This document shows positions 36,030 to 48,125 of a stretch of DNA of 64,000 bases, in pieces. Numbering within the stretch: position 1 is the stretch's first letter; each line of letters begins with the position of its first letter. Both the position numbers and the translations under genes were made by a program. The notes under the pieces were generated by a model. That model did not search any database. It was not told where the DNA came from and saw nothing but the letters and a program-made list of their open reading frames with translations. Source of the DNA: Alicycliphilus sp. UBA6560 (lineage in GTDB: Bacteria; Pseudomonadota; Gammaproteobacteria; Burkholderiales; Burkholderiaceae_C); NCBI GenBank assembly GCA_002434305.1, contig DJJU01000009.1, positions 1 to 64,000 on the forward strand, given 5' to 3'.

Positions 36030-36962
36030 CTACAGGGCCAGCGTCTTGAGGTATTCGCGGAAATGCGCCCCGACCTGGGGGTGCTGCAGCGCCAGCTCCA
36101 CGGTGGCTTCCAGGAAGCCCTCTTTGCTGCCGCAGTCGTAGCGCTTGCCGGCGTACTGGTAGGCGTACACGGTCTCGTGCTGCATCAGGCGGGCGATGGC
36201 GTCGGTGAGCTGGATCTCGCCGCCCACGCCGCGCGGCTGGTTGCGGATCTCCTCGAAGATGCGCGGCGTCAGCACGTAGCGGCCGGCCACGCCCATGCGC
36301 GAGGGGGCCTTCTCGGGCGCGGGCTTTTCCACGATCTCGTCCACGCGCAGCAGCGCGCCGCCGGCGTTCTCGCCCTTGACGATGCCGTAGCGGCGCGTGT
36401 GCTCGGCCGGCACTTCCTGCACGGCGATGAGCGAGCGGCCCTGCTTCTCGAAGGCGGCGGTCATCTGCGCCATCACGCCGGGGCTGCCGTTCACGCCCAC
36501 CATCAGGTCGTCGGCCAGGATGACGGCGAACGCCTCGTCGCCCACCAGCGGCTCGGCGCACAGCACGGCGTGTCCCAGGCCCAGCGAGCGCGGCTGGCGC
36601 ACGAACAGGCAGTTCATGTCGGCCGGGCTCACGCTGCGCACCAGCTCCAGCATTTCCTGCTTGCCCGCGTTCTCCAGCTCGTTCTCCAGTTCGTAGGAGG
36701 TGTCGAAATGGTCCTCGATGGCGCGCTTGCTGCGGCCGGTGACGAACACCATGTCGCGGATGCCGGCCTCGTAGGCCTCCTCCACCGCGTACTGGATCAG
36801 CGGCTTGTCCACCACGGGCAGCATCTCCTTGGGAGAGGCCTTGGTGGCGGGCAGAAAGCGCGTGCCGAGTCCGGCGACGGGGAAAACGGCCTTGCGGATG
36901 CGGGTGGGAGCGCTCAAATCGGATACCTCGCGAAAAGGGGCTGGAAGGGGCGCCGCGTGCAT
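36030..36962 (-). CDS. galU: UTP--glucose-1-phosphate uridylyltransferase
   Basis: A 310-residue GalU that makes UDP-glucose for envelope polysaccharides. The nucleotide-binding motif is [20 protein letters not shown] near residues 27-46, with [14 protein letters not shown] behind it. Other family blocks are [19 protein letters not shown] and [13 protein letters not shown]. The first 20 residues are not conserved. A later start near residue 18-22 is possible, as most homologues begin just before RKAVFPVAG. Confidence 0.93.
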   Translation of the reverse strand: MHAAPLPAPFREVSDLSAPTRIRKAVFPVAGLGTRFLPATKASPKEMLPVVDKPLIQYAVEEAYEAGIRDMVFVTGRSKRAIEDHFDTSYELENELENAGKQEMLELVRSVSPADMNCLFVRQPRSLGLGHAVLCAEPLVGDEAFAVILADDLMVGVNGSPGVMAQMTAAFEKQGRSLIAVQEVPAEHTRRYGIVKGENAGGALLRVDEIVEKPAPEKAPSRMGVAGRYVLTPRIFEEIRNQPRGVGGEIQLTDAIARLMQHETVYAYQYAGKRYDCGSKEGFLEATVELALQHPQVGAHFREYLKTLAL

Positions 36963-36995
36963 GGCACGGGCGCCCGGCCAGGGCAGCCGAGGATG

Positions 36996-39860
36996 TTAGC
37001 CCAGGCGTGCCAGCTGTTCGCGGATGCGCGCCAAGGTCGCGCCAAAGTCTGACACGCGCTTTTTCTCCTGCTCGATCACCGCCGGCGGCGCCTTGGCCAC
37101 GAAGGCCTCGTTGGACAGCTTGGCGCCGGCCTTGGCGATCTCGCCCTCCAGCCGCGCGGCCTCCTTGCCCAGGCGGCTGCGCTCGGCGACCACGTCGATC
37201 TCCACGAACAGGGCCAGGCGCGCATCGCCCACCACGGCCACGGGGGCGGACTGGGTGGCTTGGCTCCAGGCAGCCTCGTCGTCGAACACCTGCACTTCAC
37301 TCAGCTTGGCCAGGTTTTGCAGCACCGGCGCGATGTCGCGCATGAAGGCGGAGTCGCCTGTGACCAGCAGCGGCAGGCGCTGCGCGGGCGACACGCCCAT
37401 CTCGCCGCGCAGCTGGCGGCAGGCGTCCACCATCTGCTTGATGCGCTGCACGTGGGCGATGGCGGCCGGGTCGACCTTCTCGGGCTGAGCCTGTGGATAG
37501 GGCGCGACGGAGACGGATTCGCCGGCGATACCGGCCACCGGCGCCACCTTCTGCCACAGCGCCTCGGTCACGAAGGGAATGATGGGGTGGGCCAGGCGCA
37601 GGATGGCCTCCAGCACGCGGATCAGCGTGCGGCGCGTGGCGCGCTGCTGGGCCGCGGTGCCGGTCTGGATCTGCACCTTGGCGATCTCCAGGTACCAGTC
37701 GCAGAACTCGTTCCAGACGAAGTCGTAGACGGCGTTGGCCACGTTGTCCAGGCGGTAGTCGGCAAAACCCCGGGCGACCTCGGCCTCGGCCTGCTGCAGC
37801 GCCGATACGATCCAGCGGTCGGCCTGGCTGAAATGCAGGTACGACTCGGTGCAGCCCTGCGAGCCGTCCAGCCCGCAGTCGTAGCCCTCGCAGTTCATCA
37901 GCACGAAGCGGCTGGCGTTCCAGAGCTTGTTGCAGAAGTTGCGGTAGCCCTCGCAGCGCTTGCTGTCGAAGTTGATGGAGCGGCCCAGGGACGCCAGCGC
38001 CGCGAAGGTGAAGCGCAACGCGTCCGCCCCGTAGGCGGGAATGCCCTCGGGGAATTCCTTTTGCGTGTTCTTCTTCACCTGCGGGGCCGTTTCGGGCCGG
38101 CGCAGGCCGGTAGTGCGCTTGTCCAGCAAAGGCTCCAGGGCGATGCCGTCGATCAGGTCCACCGGGTCCAGCACGTTGCCCTCGGACTTGCTCATCTTCT
38201 TGCCCTGGGCGTCGCGCACCAGGCCGTGGATGTACACGTGCTTGAACGGCACGCGGCCGGTGAAGTGCGTGGTCATCATGATCATCCGGGCAACCCAGAA
38301 GAAGATGATGTCGTAGCCGGTGACCAGCACGCTGCTGGGCAGGTACAGGTTGTAGTCGTCGGCGGCGGCGTCGGTCTGCTCGGGCCAGCCCATGGTGCTG
38401 AAGGGCACCAGGGCGGATGAGTACCAAGTGTCCAGCACGTCCTCGTCGCGGCGCAGCCGCTTGCCCGGTGCCTGGGCCTGCGCCTCGGCCTCGCTGCGGG
38501 CCACGTACACGTTGCCGTCCTCGTCGTACCAGGCGGGAATCTGGTGGCCCCACCACAGTTGGCGGCTGATGCACCAGTCCTGGATGTTGTTCATCCACTG
38601 GTTGTAGGTGTTGACCCAGTTCTCGGGCACGAACTGCACCTGGCCCGAGGCCACGGCGTCGATGGCCTTTTGCGCGATGCTCTTGCCGGTGGCGTCGCCT
38701 TCGCCCACCTTGCTCATGGCCACGAACCACTGGTCGGTCAGCATGGGCTCGATGATCTGGCCGGTGCGGGTGCACACCGGCACCATCAGCTTGTGCTTTT
38801 TCGTCTCGATCAGCAGGCCCTGCTCCTGCAGGTCGGCCACGATGGCCTTGCGAGCGGCGAAGCGGTCCATGCCGCGGTACTTCTCGGGCGCGTTGTCGCT
38901 GACGGTGGCGGCCAGGGTCAGCACCACCTCCAGGGGCAGGCCGTGGCGCTGGCCCACGGCGTAGTCGTTGTTGTCGTGCGCCGGGGTGACCTTGACCACG
39001 CCGGTGCCGAACTCGCGGTCCACGTACTCGTCGGCAATGATGGGAATCTGCCGGCCCACCAGCGGCAGCGTGACGCTCTGGCCGATCAGGTGGGCGTAGC
39101 GCTCATCCTCGGGGTGGACCATGACAGCCACGTCCCCCAGCATGGTTTCGGGACGGGTGGTGGCCACCACCAGCTGGCCGCTGCCGTCCGCCAACGGATA
39201 GGCGATGTGCCACAGCGAGCCGTCGCGCTCCTCGTTTTCCACCTCCAGGTCGGACACGGCGGACTGCAGCACCGGGTCCCAGTTGACCAGGCGCTTGCCG
39301 CGGTAGATCAGGCCCTGCTGGTACAGCTGGACGAAGGTCTCGGTCACCACCTTGGACAGCTTGTCGTCCATAGTGAAGTACTCGCGGCTCCAGTCCACGC
39401 TGTCGCCCATGCGGCGCATCTGCGTGGTAATGGTGTCGCCGCTCTTGTCCTTCCACTCCCAGACCTTCTGCACGAACTGCTCGCGCCCCAGGTCGTGACG
39501 GCTGGTGCCCTGGCCCTGCAGTTGGCGCTCCACCACGATCTGCGTGGCGATGCCGGCGTGGTCCGTGCCCGGCACCCAGACGGTGTTGTGGCCAAGCATG
39601 CGGTGGTAGCGCGTCAGGCTGTCCATGATGGTCTGGTTGAACGCGTGGCCCATGTGCAGCGTGCCCGTCACGTTGGGCGGCGGCAGCTGGATGGCAAAAG
39701 AGGGCTGGCCGGCATCGGCCTGGCCGGTGCCGCGCACGCCGGCGCGGCCGTAGCCGCGCTGCTCCCACAGCGGCCCCCAGTGCGCCTCCAGCGGCGCGGG
39801 TTCGAAGGACTTGGACAGGCTGTTCAGGCCGGGCTGGGAGAGGAGGGTGTCGTCGCTCAT
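36996..39860 (-). CDS. valS: Valyl-tRNA synthetase
   Basis: A 954-residue class I synthetase that charges tRNA-Val. The HIGH-type motif is in [13 protein letters not shown] (near 62) and the KMSKS motif is [11 protein letters not shown] (near 585). The CP1 editing domain lies between, an anticodon domain follows, and a C-terminal coiled coil (EKKRVSDFG region) ends the protein. I chose ATG 39860 ([11 protein letters not shown]). An in-frame ATG at 39878 lies inside a strong hairpin and would add six residues. Confidence 0.95.
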   Translation of the reverse strand: MSDDTLLSQPGLNSLSKSFEPAPLEAHWGPLWEQRGYGRAGVRGTGQADAGQPSFAIQLPPPNVTGTLHMGHAFNQTIMDSLTRYHRMLGHNTVWVPGTDHAGIATQIVVERQLQGQGTSRHDLGREQFVQKVWEWKDKSGDTITTQMRRMGDSVDWSREYFTMDDKLSKVVTETFVQLYQQGLIYRGKRLVNWDPVLQSAVSDLEVENEERDGSLWHIAYPLADGSGQLVVATTRPETMLGDVAVMVHPEDERYAHLIGQSVTLPLVGRQIPIIADEYVDREFGTGVVKVTPAHDNNDYAVGQRHGLPLEVVLTLAATVSDNAPEKYRGMDRFAARKAIVADLQEQGLLIETKKHKLMVPVCTRTGQIIEPMLTDQWFVAMSKVGEGDATGKSIAQKAIDAVASGQVQFVPENWVNTYNQWMNNIQDWCISRQLWWGHQIPAWYDEDGNVYVARSEAEAQAQAPGKRLRRDEDVLDTWYSSALVPFSTMGWPEQTDAAADDYNLYLPSSVLVTGYDIIFFWVARMIMMTTHFTGRVPFKHVYIHGLVRDAQGKKMSKSEGNVLDPVDLIDGIALEPLLDKRTTGLRRPETAPQVKKNTQKEFPEGIPAYGADALRFTFAALASLGRSINFDSKRCEGYRNFCNKLWNASRFVLMNCEGYDCGLDGSQGCTESYLHFSQADRWIVSALQQAEAEVARGFADYRLDNVANAVYDFVWNEFCDWYLEIAKVQIQTGTAAQQRATRRTLIRVLEAILRLAHPIIPFVTEALWQKVAPVAGIAGESVSVAPYPQAQPEKVDPAAIAHVQRIKQMVDACRQLRGEMGVSPAQRLPLLVTGDSAFMRDIAPVLQNLAKLSEVQVFDDEAAWSQATQSAPVAVVGDARLALFVEIDVVAERSRLGKEAARLEGEIAKAGAKLSNEAFVAKAPPAVIEQEKKRVSDFGATLARIREQLARLG

Positions 39861-39870
39861 GGCAATGAAG

Positions 39871-39894
39871 AACGGCATCCCGTGGGATGCCGTT
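39871..39894 (-). promoter_or_regulatory. Hairpin in the valS leader
   Basis: AACGGCATCCC (39871-39881) and GGGATGCCGTT (39884-39894) form a perfect 11-bp stem with a 2-nt loop, only 10 bases before the valS start. On the minus strand it is followed by TTCTTCATT. It may be a terminator-like attenuator or may limit ribosome access. No other gene lies close enough to need it as a terminator. Confidence 0.5.
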
Positions 39895-39949
39895 CGCGGG
39901 CAGTGGATTGGAGGATGCGGGGCATTTTATTCGCTGCGCGCATGCTCCT

Positions 39950-40007
39950 GATTGAATAGCTGCCAGCGCTTTCCTGGCAAGGGCTGGAGCCCATTTTGAT
40001 GCCTGAT
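39950..40007 (+). repeat. Dispersed palindromic repeat, copy 2
   Basis: This copy, in the gap between valS and ppsR, contains ATAGCTGCCAGCGCTTTCC, then TGGCAAGGGCTGGAGCCC, then TTTTGATGCCTGAT. The two halves form a hairpin. Confidence 0.75.
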
Positions 40008-40008
40008 T

Positions 40009-40839
40009 TCAGTAGGCCAGCCGCTCCGGCCGCACCTCCTGCAGGATGGTGGTGGCGATCTCCTCGATGCTCTTGGTGGTGGACGACAGCCAGCGTATGC
40101 CTGAGCGGCGCATCATGGCCTCGGCTTCGCTGATCTCGTAGCGGCAGTTGGCCAGGTCGGCGTACTTCGAGCCCGGGCGGCGCTCGTTGCGGATCTCCGC
40201 CAGCCGCTGCGGGTCGATGGTCAGGCCGAAGATCTTCTTGCGGTGCGGCGCCAGGGCCGGAGGCAGCTGGCGGCGCTCGAAATCTTCGGGAATGAGCGGG
40301 TAGTTGGCCACCTTCAGCCCGTGCTGCATGGCCAGGTACAGGCTGGTGGGTGTCTTGCCGCTGCGCGAAACGCCCACCAGGATCACGTCAGCGCCTTCCA
40401 GGTCGCGATGGCTCTGGCCGTCGTCGTGGTCCAGGCTGAAGTTGATGGCCTCGATGCGGTCGCTGTACTCCTTGGACATGCTGATGTCCGAGAAGCGACC
40501 CACGCGGTGGTGCGACTTGGTGCCCAGCTCCGCCTCCAGCGGGCGGATGAAGGTGCCGAACATGTCCAGCAGCATGCCCTTGCAGCCGTCTTCGATGATG
40601 CGCAGCACGCTCATGTTCACCAGCGTGGTGAAGACGATGGGCTTGGTGCCCTCCAGCTCGGCCGTGTGGTTGATCTGGCGCACCACCTGGTGGGCCTTGT
40701 CCTCGGTGTCGGTGAAGGGCAGGCGCACGTGGCGCGGGCGCATGTCGAACTGCGCCAGGATGGCGTTGCCGAAGGTCTCGGCGGTGATGCCGGTGCCGTC
40801 GGACACATAGAACACGGTGCGCGTGTGGGGAAGCTGCAT
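40009..40839 (-). CDS. ppsR: PEP synthase regulatory protein (bifunctional kinase/phosphorylase)
   Basis: A 276-residue DUF299/PSRP-family protein. It phosphorylates PEP synthase with ADP and reverses this with phosphate. The N-terminus [16 protein letters not shown] and the P-loop [15 protein letters not shown] (near 150-164) are hallmark blocks. ATG 40839 gives the usual short lead before the first block. The frame extends 44 codons upstream without similarity. It diverges from its target gene ppsA across 227 bp. Confidence 0.93.
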   Translation of the reverse strand: MQLPHTRTVFYVSDGTGITAETFGNAILAQFDMRPRHVRLPFTDTEDKAHQVVRQINHTAELEGTKPIVFTTLVNMSVLRIIEDGCKGMLLDMFGTFIRPLEAELGTKSHHRVGRFSDISMSKEYSDRIEAINFSLDHDDGQSHRDLEGADVILVGVSRSGKTPTSLYLAMQHGLKVANYPLIPEDFERRQLPPALAPHRKKIFGLTIDPQRLAEIRNERRPGSKYADLANCRYEISEAEAMMRRSGIRWLSSTTKSIEEIATTILQEVRPERLAY

Positions 40840-41066
40840 GGGTTGAGCGGGGCTGTGGAGCGGAGGGTCGGGGGAGGGCAGCGGCGCCTGCACAGGCGCG
40901 GGGGCCGCCACTACAATGGCGCGCATTATTCCCAAGTCCCCATGCACCGCGCCGGCCCACAACCACAACACATAAGCCGTGGCCGCTGCATGGGTGCATG
41001 CCTGCCAGACCCAAGCCGCTCCGCCCTGGCAGGCGCAGACCCAGTTTCAACTTCTGGAGCATTCCC

Positions 41067-43457
41067 ATGTCTGCACGCTTTGAGGCGACCGCCCTGGTCG
41101 TACCGTTTGAAAACCTGAGGATGGACGACGTCGAGGTCGTGGGCGGCAAGAACGCCTCGCTCGGCGAAATGATCTCCCAGCTGCCCGAGGGCGTGCGCGT
41201 GCCCACGGGCTTCGCGACCACGGCCCATGCCTTCCGCGAATTCCTGAAGCACGAGGGACTGGCCGAGCGCATCAGCCAGCGCCTGGCCACGCTGGACACC
41301 GACGACGTGCGCGCCCTGGCGCAGGCAGGCAGCGAGATCCGCGGCTGGGTCGAGGCCCAGCCCTTCCCCGCTGACCTGGAAGCCGCTGTGCGCGGCGCCT
41401 TTGCCACGCTGTGCGACGGCAACGACCAGGCCTGCTTTGCCGTGCGTTCTTCGGCCACGGCCGAAGACCTGCCCGACGCTTCGTTCGCCGGCCAGCAGGA
41501 GACCTTCCTGAACGTCGTTGGCGCCGACGACGTGCTGCACAAGATGAAGGAGGTCTTCGCCAGCCTCTACAACGACCGGGCCATCAGCTACCGCGTGCAC
41601 AAGGGCTTCGCGCACGACGTGGTGGCGCTGTCGGCCGGCGTGCAGCGCATGGTGCGCTCCGACCTGGGCGCGGCCGGCGTCATGTTCACCATCGACACCG
41701 AGAGCGGCTTCGAGGACGTGGTCTTCATCACCAGCAGCTACGGCCTGGGCGAGACCGTGGTGCAGGGCGCCGTGAACCCCGACGAGTTCTACGTGCACAA
41801 GCCCATGCTGCAGGCCGGCAAGCGTGCGGTGATCCGCCGCAATCTGGGGTCCAAGCTGATCCAGATGGTTTTTGCCTCGGCCGAAGACAAGGCAGCGTCG
41901 GGCAAGCTGGTCAAGACGGTGGACGTGGCCACCGAGCAGCGCAACCGCTACTCGTTGACCGACGACGAGGTTCAACAGCTGGCGCACTACGCCCTGGTGA
42001 TCGAGCAGCACTACGGCCGCCCCATGGACATCGAGTGGGGCAAGGACGGCACGGACGGCCAGCTCTACATCCTGCAGGCGCGCCCCGAGACGGTGAAGAG
42101 TCAGGCCAAGGGCCAGGCCGAGCAGCGCTACAAGCTCAAGGGCTCGGGCACGGTGCTGGCCGAGGGCCGTGCTATCGGCCAGAAGATCGGCACCGGTCCG
42201 GTGCGGCTGGTCTCCGACATCGCCGAGATGGACAAGGTGCAGCCCGGCGACGTGCTGGTCACCGACATGACCGACCCGAACTGGGAGCCGGTGATGAAGC
42301 GCGCCAGCGCCATCGTCACCAACCGCGGCGGGCGCACCTGCCACGCGGCCATCATCGCGCGCGAGCTGGGCATCCCGGCCGTGGTCGGCTGCGGCCACGC
42401 CACCGACCTCCTCAAGGACGGCACGCTGGTCACCGTCAGCTGCGCCGAGGGCGACACCGGCCGCATCTACGACGGCCTGCTGGAGACCGAGGTCACCGAG
42501 GTGCAGCGCGGCGAGATGCCGGCCATCGACGTGAAGATCATGATGAACGTGGGCAACCCCCAGCTGGCCTTCGACTTCGCCCAGCTGCCCAACGAGGGTG
42601 TGGGCCTGGCGCGGCTGGAATTCATCATCAACAACAACATCGGCGTGCACCCCAAGGCCATCCTGGACTACCCCAGCGTCGACGCGGACCTGAAGAAGGC
42701 TGTGGAGAGCGTGGCGCGCGGCCACGCCTCGCCCCGCGCGTTCTACGTGGACAAGGTGGCCGAGGGCGTGGCGACCATCGCCGCCGCCTTCTGGCCCAAG
42801 CCGGTCATCGTGCGCCTGTCGGATTTCAAGTCCAACGAATACCGCAAGCTGATCGGCGGCAGCCGCTACGAGCCCGAGGAAGAAAACCCCATGCTGGGCT
42901 TTCGCGGCGCGGCGCGCTACATCAGCGCGGACTTCGGCGAAGCCTTCGCCATGGAGTGCGAGGCCCTCAAGCGCGTGCGCGGCGAGATGGGCCTGACCAA
43001 CGTGCAGGTCATGGTGCCCTTCGTGCGCACCCTGGGCCAGGCCGACCGCGTGACGCAGCTGCTGGCCCAGCATGGCCTGAAGCGCGGCGAGAACGGCCTG
43101 AAGCTCATCATGATGTGCGAGGTACCCAGCAACGCCGTGCTGGCGGAGGACTTCCTGCAGTTCTTCGATGGTTTCTCGGTGGGCTCCAACGATCTGACCC
43201 AGCTGACCCTGGGCCTGGACCGCGACTCCGGCCTGGAGCTGCTGGCCCAGGATTTCGACGAGCGTGATCCGGCCGTGCTGGCGCTGCTGAAAAAGGCCAT
43301 CGCCGCCTGCCGCGCCGAAGGCAAGTACGTGGGCATCTGCGGCCAGGGCCCCAGCGACCATCCGGACTTCGCCCAGTGGCTGGCCGACGAGGGCATCTCC
43401 TCGATCTCGCTGAACCCCGACAGCGTGATCGCCACCTGGCAGCAGCTGGCCAGCTAG
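41067..43457 (+). CDS. ppsA: Phosphoenolpyruvate synthase
   Basis: A 796-residue PEP synthase that converts pyruvate and ATP to PEP, AMP and phosphate in gluconeogenesis. It has an N-terminal ATP-grasp domain ([11 protein letters not shown]), the phosphohistidine domain with the catalytic His near 426 ([15 protein letters not shown]), and the C-terminal PEP barrel with its catalytic Cys in GICGQGPSD. The Thr beside the His (T-C-H) is the usual target of PpsR. The regulator gene diverges upstream. ATG 41067 follows a GGAG. Confidence 0.96.
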   Translation: MSARFEATALVVPFENLRMDDVEVVGGKNASLGEMISQLPEGVRVPTGFATTAHAFREFLKHEGLAERISQRLATLDTDDVRALAQAGSEIRGWVEAQPFPADLEAAVRGAFATLCDGNDQACFAVRSSATAEDLPDASFAGQQETFLNVVGADDVLHKMKEVFASLYNDRAISYRVHKGFAHDVVALSAGVQRMVRSDLGAAGVMFTIDTESGFEDVVFITSSYGLGETVVQGAVNPDEFYVHKPMLQAGKRAVIRRNLGSKLIQMVFASAEDKAASGKLVKTVDVATEQRNRYSLTDDEVQQLAHYALVIEQHYGRPMDIEWGKDGTDGQLYILQARPETVKSQAKGQAEQRYKLKGSGTVLAEGRAIGQKIGTGPVRLVSDIAEMDKVQPGDVLVTDMTDPNWEPVMKRASAIVTNRGGRTCHAAIIARELGIPAVVGCGHATDLLKDGTLVTVSCAEGDTGRIYDGLLETEVTEVQRGEMPAIDVKIMMNVGNPQLAFDFAQLPNEGVGLARLEFIINNNIGVHPKAILDYPSVDADLKKAVESVARGHASPRAFYVDKVAEGVATIAAAFWPKPVIVRLSDFKSNEYRKLIGGSRYEPEEENPMLGFRGAARYISADFGEAFAMECEALKRVRGEMGLTNVQVMVPFVRTLGQADRVTQLLAQHGLKRGENGLKLIMMCEVPSNAVLAEDFLQFFDGFSVGSNDLTQLTLGLDRDSGLELLAQDFDERDPAVLALLKKAIAACRAEGKYVGICGQGPSDHPDFAQWLADEGISSISLNPDSVIATWQQLAS

Positions 43458-43467
43458 CCACCGCGCC

Positions 43468-43812
43468 ATGCCCCACCAGCGCCGCACGCTCGCCATCGAA
43501 CCGGAGCACGGCGAGACGCTCTTTGCGCCCGACCTGCACGACGTGCGGCACCTGTGGCTCAAGCTGGGGCTGCTGCTGGTGTGGGCGCTGGTGTCCTTCG
43601 GGGCCAGCTACTTCGCGCGCGAGCTGCAGTTCGGCGTGGCGGGCTGGTCCTTCAGCTACTGGCTGGCCTCGCAAGGGGCGGTGCTGATCTTCATCGCCAT
43701 CGTCTGGATCTACTGCCTGGCTATGAACCGCTTCGAGCGCCAGGACGCGGAGGCGGCCGCCGCGAGCGCCGCCGCCCCTCCCGCACCCCAGCCTGCACCC
43801 GGCGATGGCTGA
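43468..43812 (+). CDS. DUF4212 small subunit of sodium/solute symporter
   Basis: A 114-residue membrane protein of the DUF4212 family with two helices (about 32-50 and 68-88) and the conserved HLWLKLGLLLVWALVSFG and FSYWLASQGAVLIFI stretches. It is regularly paired with a large sodium/solute symporter and presumably forms its small subunit. The C-terminus is an Ala/Pro-rich tail. It begins 10 bp after ppsA and overlaps the symporter gene by eight bases. Confidence 0.88.
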   Translation: MPHQRRTLAIEPEHGETLFAPDLHDVRHLWLKLGLLLVWALVSFGASYFARELQFGVAGWSFSYWLASQGAVLIFIAIVWIYCLAMNRFERQDAEAAAASAAAPPAPQPAPGDG

Positions 43813-45892
43813 AAGAAGGCGCCTGCGACGCTCCTACGTGCAGCGCCTGAACCGGGCGCTGGCGTTCTACATCGTCGGTTTGCTGGGCTTCGTGGCGCTG
43901 ATGGCCTGGGCCGAGCAGAACGGCCTGTCGCGCCAGTGGATCGGGCCCATCTTCCTGTTTCTCACCGTAATGGCCTACGCCGTCATCGGCGTCTATGGCC
44001 GCACCACCGACCCGGACGAGTACTACGTCGCCGGGCGACGCATCCCGCCCATCTACAACGGCATGGCCGCTGCGGCCGACTGGATGAGCGCGGCCTCCTT
44101 CATCAGCCTGTCGGGGGCGCTGTACCTGCAGGGCTTTTCCGGCACGCCCGAGCAGCCGGGCGGCCTGGCCTACCTGCTGGGCTGGACGGGGGGCTTTTGC
44201 CTGGTGGCCATGCTGATCGCGCCGCACCTGCGGGCGATGAACCTGTACACCGTGCCCGACTTCTTCCAGGTGCGCTTTGGTGGGCGCTGGCCGCGCATCA
44301 TCGCGGCGCTCTCGGCGGTGTTGTGCTCGTTCACCTACGTGGTCGCGCAGATCTACGCCGTGGGCCTGATTGCCTCGCGCCTGACGGGCGTGCAGTTCGA
44401 GATCGGCATCATGCTGGGCCTCGGCGGGGTGCTGCTGTGCTCCTTCCTGGGCGGCATGCGGGCCATCACCTGGACGCAGGTGGCGCAGTACATGGTCATC
44501 CTGCTGGCCTTTCTGATCCCCGTGTCCTGGCTGGCCTACAAGCAGCTGGGTAACCCGTTGGCCCCACTGGTCGCCAGCGCGCAGATCGGCAAGATCGCCA
44601 GCCTGGAGGAGGTGCTGCTGGAAGACAGTGCCGAGCACGAAGTGGTTGCCGCGTACCTGCAGCGCGCGCGCGAGTTCGAGGCTCGCCTGGCTGACGTGCC
44701 CGCCGCGCTGGCGCGCGAGCGCCAAGCCACGAGCGAGCGCATCCAGCGCCTGCGCGCGCAGAACGCCGACGTGGGCCTGATCGTGTCCGCCAGCCGCGAG
44801 CTGGCCAACATGCCGCGCGACGAGGCCGTGGCGCGCGAGCGCTGGACGCGCGAGATGCAGGCCAACGCCGAGCGCGCCCGGCTGCTGGGCGGCCTGCCCC
44901 GGCACAGCCAGGCCTTCGTCGGCGAGCCCGATGGCACGCCTGCGCAGCAGCAGACCTTCGAGCACGCGCGGCGCAACTTCCTGGCGCTGATGTTCTGCCT
45001 GATGGTGGGCACCGCCGGCTTGCCGCACCTGCTCACGCGCTACTACACCGTGCCTTCGGTGGCGGCGGCGCGCACCTCGGTGGCCTGGTCACTGGTGTTC
45101 ATCGCACTCCTGTACCTGAGCGCACCGGCCCTGGCCGCGCTGGTGAAGTTCGAGGTCATGAACAACCTGGTGGGCAGCAGCTTCGGCGAACTGCCCAACT
45201 GGCTGGCGCAGTGGTCGCGGGTGGACGCGTCGCTGGTGTCGGTGGAGGACATGAACGGCGACGGCATCGTGCAGTTCGGCGAGATCCGCTTCGGCGCCGA
45301 CCTGATCGTGCTGGCCACGCCGGAAATCGGCGGCCTGCCCTATGTGGTCGCCGGCCTGGTGGCCGCGGGCGGGCTGGCAGCGGCGTTGTCCACCGCCGAC
45401 GGGCTGCTGCTGACCATCAGCAACGCCCTGGTGCGCGACCTGTACTTCCAGGAGACGCGCCGGCGCGCCTCGCCCGAGCAGCGGGTGATACTGACCAAGT
45501 TCACGCTGCTGTCGGTGGCGCTGTCGGCGGCTTTCGTGGCGGCGCTCAAGCCCTCGGAGATCCTGCCCATCGTCTCCGCCTCGTTCTCCATCGCCGCGTC
45601 GGCCTTCGTGCCCGCCATGGTGCTGGGCATCTTCTGGCGCGGCACCACGCGCCAGGGGGCGGTGGCAGGCATGGTGTCGGGCCTGGCTGTCACGGTGTAC
45701 TACCTGCTGGCCCAGGTCGAATGGGTGCGCGAGGTGGCGCCGCAAGTGCTGCTGCCGGAGGGCCTGTGGTTCGGCATCCATCCCATCTCTGCGGGCGTCT
45801 TCGGTGTGCCCACCGGCCTGCTGGTGGCCTGGGCCGTCAGTCTGGCCACCCGGCCGGGCCGCTCGCCGCGCGTGGTGCCCGACGGGCTGTAA
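43805..45892 (+). CDS. Sodium/solute symporter of the VC_2705 type with EF-hand-like loop
   Basis: A 695-residue SSS-family symporter, related to acetate permease, with about 13 membrane helices. Two insertions stand out: a charged, coiled-coil-like soluble stretch at about 255-385, and a calcium-loop motif DMNGDGIVQFGE at about 482-493 that fits the 12-residue EF-hand pattern. The substrate is probably a short-chain organic acid. The neighbouring ppsA and DUF4212 genes fit uptake of acetate or pyruvate-like carbon, which is inference. It overlaps the DUF4212 gene. Confidence 0.88.
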   Translation: MAERRRLRRSYVQRLNRALAFYIVGLLGFVALMAWAEQNGLSRQWIGPIFLFLTVMAYAVIGVYGRTTDPDEYYVAGRRIPPIYNGMAAAADWMSAASFISLSGALYLQGFSGTPEQPGGLAYLLGWTGGFCLVAMLIAPHLRAMNLYTVPDFFQVRFGGRWPRIIAALSAVLCSFTYVVAQIYAVGLIASRLTGVQFEIGIMLGLGGVLLCSFLGGMRAITWTQVAQYMVILLAFLIPVSWLAYKQLGNPLAPLVASAQIGKIASLEEVLLEDSAEHEVVAAYLQRAREFEARLADVPAALARERQATSERIQRLRAQNADVGLIVSASRELANMPRDEAVARERWTREMQANAERARLLGGLPRHSQAFVGEPDGTPAQQQTFEHARRNFLALMFCLMVGTAGLPHLLTRYYTVPSVAAARTSVAWSLVFIALLYLSAPALAALVKFEVMNNLVGSSFGELPNWLAQWSRVDASLVSVEDMNGDGIVQFGEIRFGADLIVLATPEIGGLPYVVAGLVAAGGLAAALSTADGLLLTISNALVRDLYFQETRRRASPEQRVILTKFTLLSVALSAAFVAALKPSEILPIVSASFSIAASAFVPAMVLGIFWRGTTRQGAVAGMVSGLAVTVYYLLAQVEWVREVAPQVLLPEGLWFGIHPISAGVFGVPTGLLVAWAVSLATRPGRSPRVVPDGL

Positions 45893-45984
45893 TCGCCCGC
45901 AGTCCGGCGGCGGGTCAGGCCCCATTCACAAATGGGAACATTCGTGCGACCCTGTTTCAAATACGGACCGGGAGAGCTCAACCC

Positions 45985-46476
45985 ATGATTTTCGTCAAGA
46001 CAGAGACCGGCCAGCAGGCGCTCAAGGAACGGCACGGCACTGCCCTGAGCCCTCGTCAACGCTCCGCCTTCATCCTGTTCGACGGCAAGCGAACAGTAGA
46101 GCAGGTGCTGGCTGCCACCGCCCCCATGGGCATCACCATGGACGATGTGCAGTCCATGCTGGACCAGGGCCTGCTGCACGCGTCAGCGGCCGGTGGTACG
46201 CCTGCCGACGTCAACGGCGCCTCGGCGGCGGCCGTTGCGAGCGACCCAGCCACCGCCAGCGGCCAGGCCGGCGCGCGCAACGCCATGGAGCGCTACCAGG
46301 CGGCCTATCCGATCGCCATCGAACTGACGGCTGGCCTGGGCCTGCGCGGCTTTCGACTGAACCTGGCGGTAGAGGGCACGACCGGCTACGACCAGCTGGT
46401 CCAGCTGGCGCCCAAGCTACGCGAGGCGGTGGGGGATGAGAAATACGTCCGCCTGAGCCGGGCCCTGTTCGACTGA
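45985..46476 (+). CDS. Hypothetical protein
   Basis: A 163-residue protein I do not assign to a named family. The N-terminal half (KTETGQQALKERHGTALSPRQ, then FILFDGKRTVEQVLAATAPMG) looks like a small winged-helix. An Ala-rich linker (about 72-97) joins it to a second folded part, QAAYPIAIELTAGLGLRG to the end. ATG 45985 follows GGGAG. An IS110 element is inserted directly after the stop codon, leaving the coding region intact. Confidence 0.75.
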   Translation: MIFVKTETGQQALKERHGTALSPRQRSAFILFDGKRTVEQVLAATAPMGITMDDVQSMLDQGLLHASAAGGTPADVNGASAAAVASDPATASGQAGARNAMERYQAAYPIAIELTAGLGLRGFRLNLAVEGTTGYDQLVQLAPKLREAVGDEKYVRLSRALFD

Positions 46477-46492
46477 GTAACCGTCTTCCGAG

Positions 46493-47655
<1,163 letters not shown>

Positions 47656-47690
47656 ACAAGCGGCGCGTCCGGCACAAACCAACGACAAGC

Positions 47691-47716
47691 CAACAAAAAA
47701 GCGGCCCGCAGGCCGC
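47691..47716 (-). terminator. Terminator of the FKBP gene
   Basis: On the minus strand GCGGCC (47716-47711), loop TGCG, GGCCGC (47706-47701) is followed by a T run. It lies 27 bp after the FKBP stop codon. Confidence 0.85.
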
Positions 47717-47742
47717 TTGTTCGCTGTGAAAGGGCAGGGCGC

Positions 47743-48102
47743 TCAGCCGCCCACGCCCAGCAGCTCGACGTCGAACTTCAGCGTGGCGTTGGGCGGGATC
47801 ACGCCGCCCGCACCGCGTGCGCCGTAGCCCAGCGCCGCAGGAATGATCAGCGTGCGCTGGCCGCCCACCTTCATGCCCTGCACGCCTTCGTCCCACCCCT
47901 TGATCACCATGCCGGCGCCCAGGGGGAATTCGAACGGGTCGCCCCGGTCGCGGCTGGAGTCGAACTTGGCGCCCTGCTGGCCGTCGTTGTAGAGCCAGCC
48001 CGTGTAGTGCACGCGCACCGACTGGCCGGCGCGGGCTTCGGCGCCCTCGCCCACGGCGGTGTCTTCATACTGCAGGCCGGATGCGGTGGTGTTGGTTGCC
48101 AT
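47743..48102 (-). CDS. FKBP-type peptidyl-prolyl isomerase
   Basis: A 119-residue single-domain FKBP without a signal peptide, so probably cytoplasmic. It has the family blocks VRVHYTGWLYNDG, FEFPLGAGMVIKGWDEGVQGM, RTLIIPAALGYG and IPPNATLKFDVELL. It speeds cis-trans isomerisation at prolines and may act as a folding helper. A terminator follows. Confidence 0.93.
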   Translation of the reverse strand: MATNTTASGLQYEDTAVGEGAEARAGQSVRVHYTGWLYNDGQQGAKFDSSRDRGDPFEFPLGAGMVIKGWDEGVQGMKVGGQRTLIIPAALGYGARGAGGVIPPNATLKFDVELLGVGG

Positions 48103-48125
48103 GGAGAAAATCCTTCCAATACTTC

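Noticed and set aside
40926..43562. 878-codon minus-strand frame opposite ppsA
   Set aside because: ppsA has all catalytic motifs and full length. The opposite frame has no recognisable domain.
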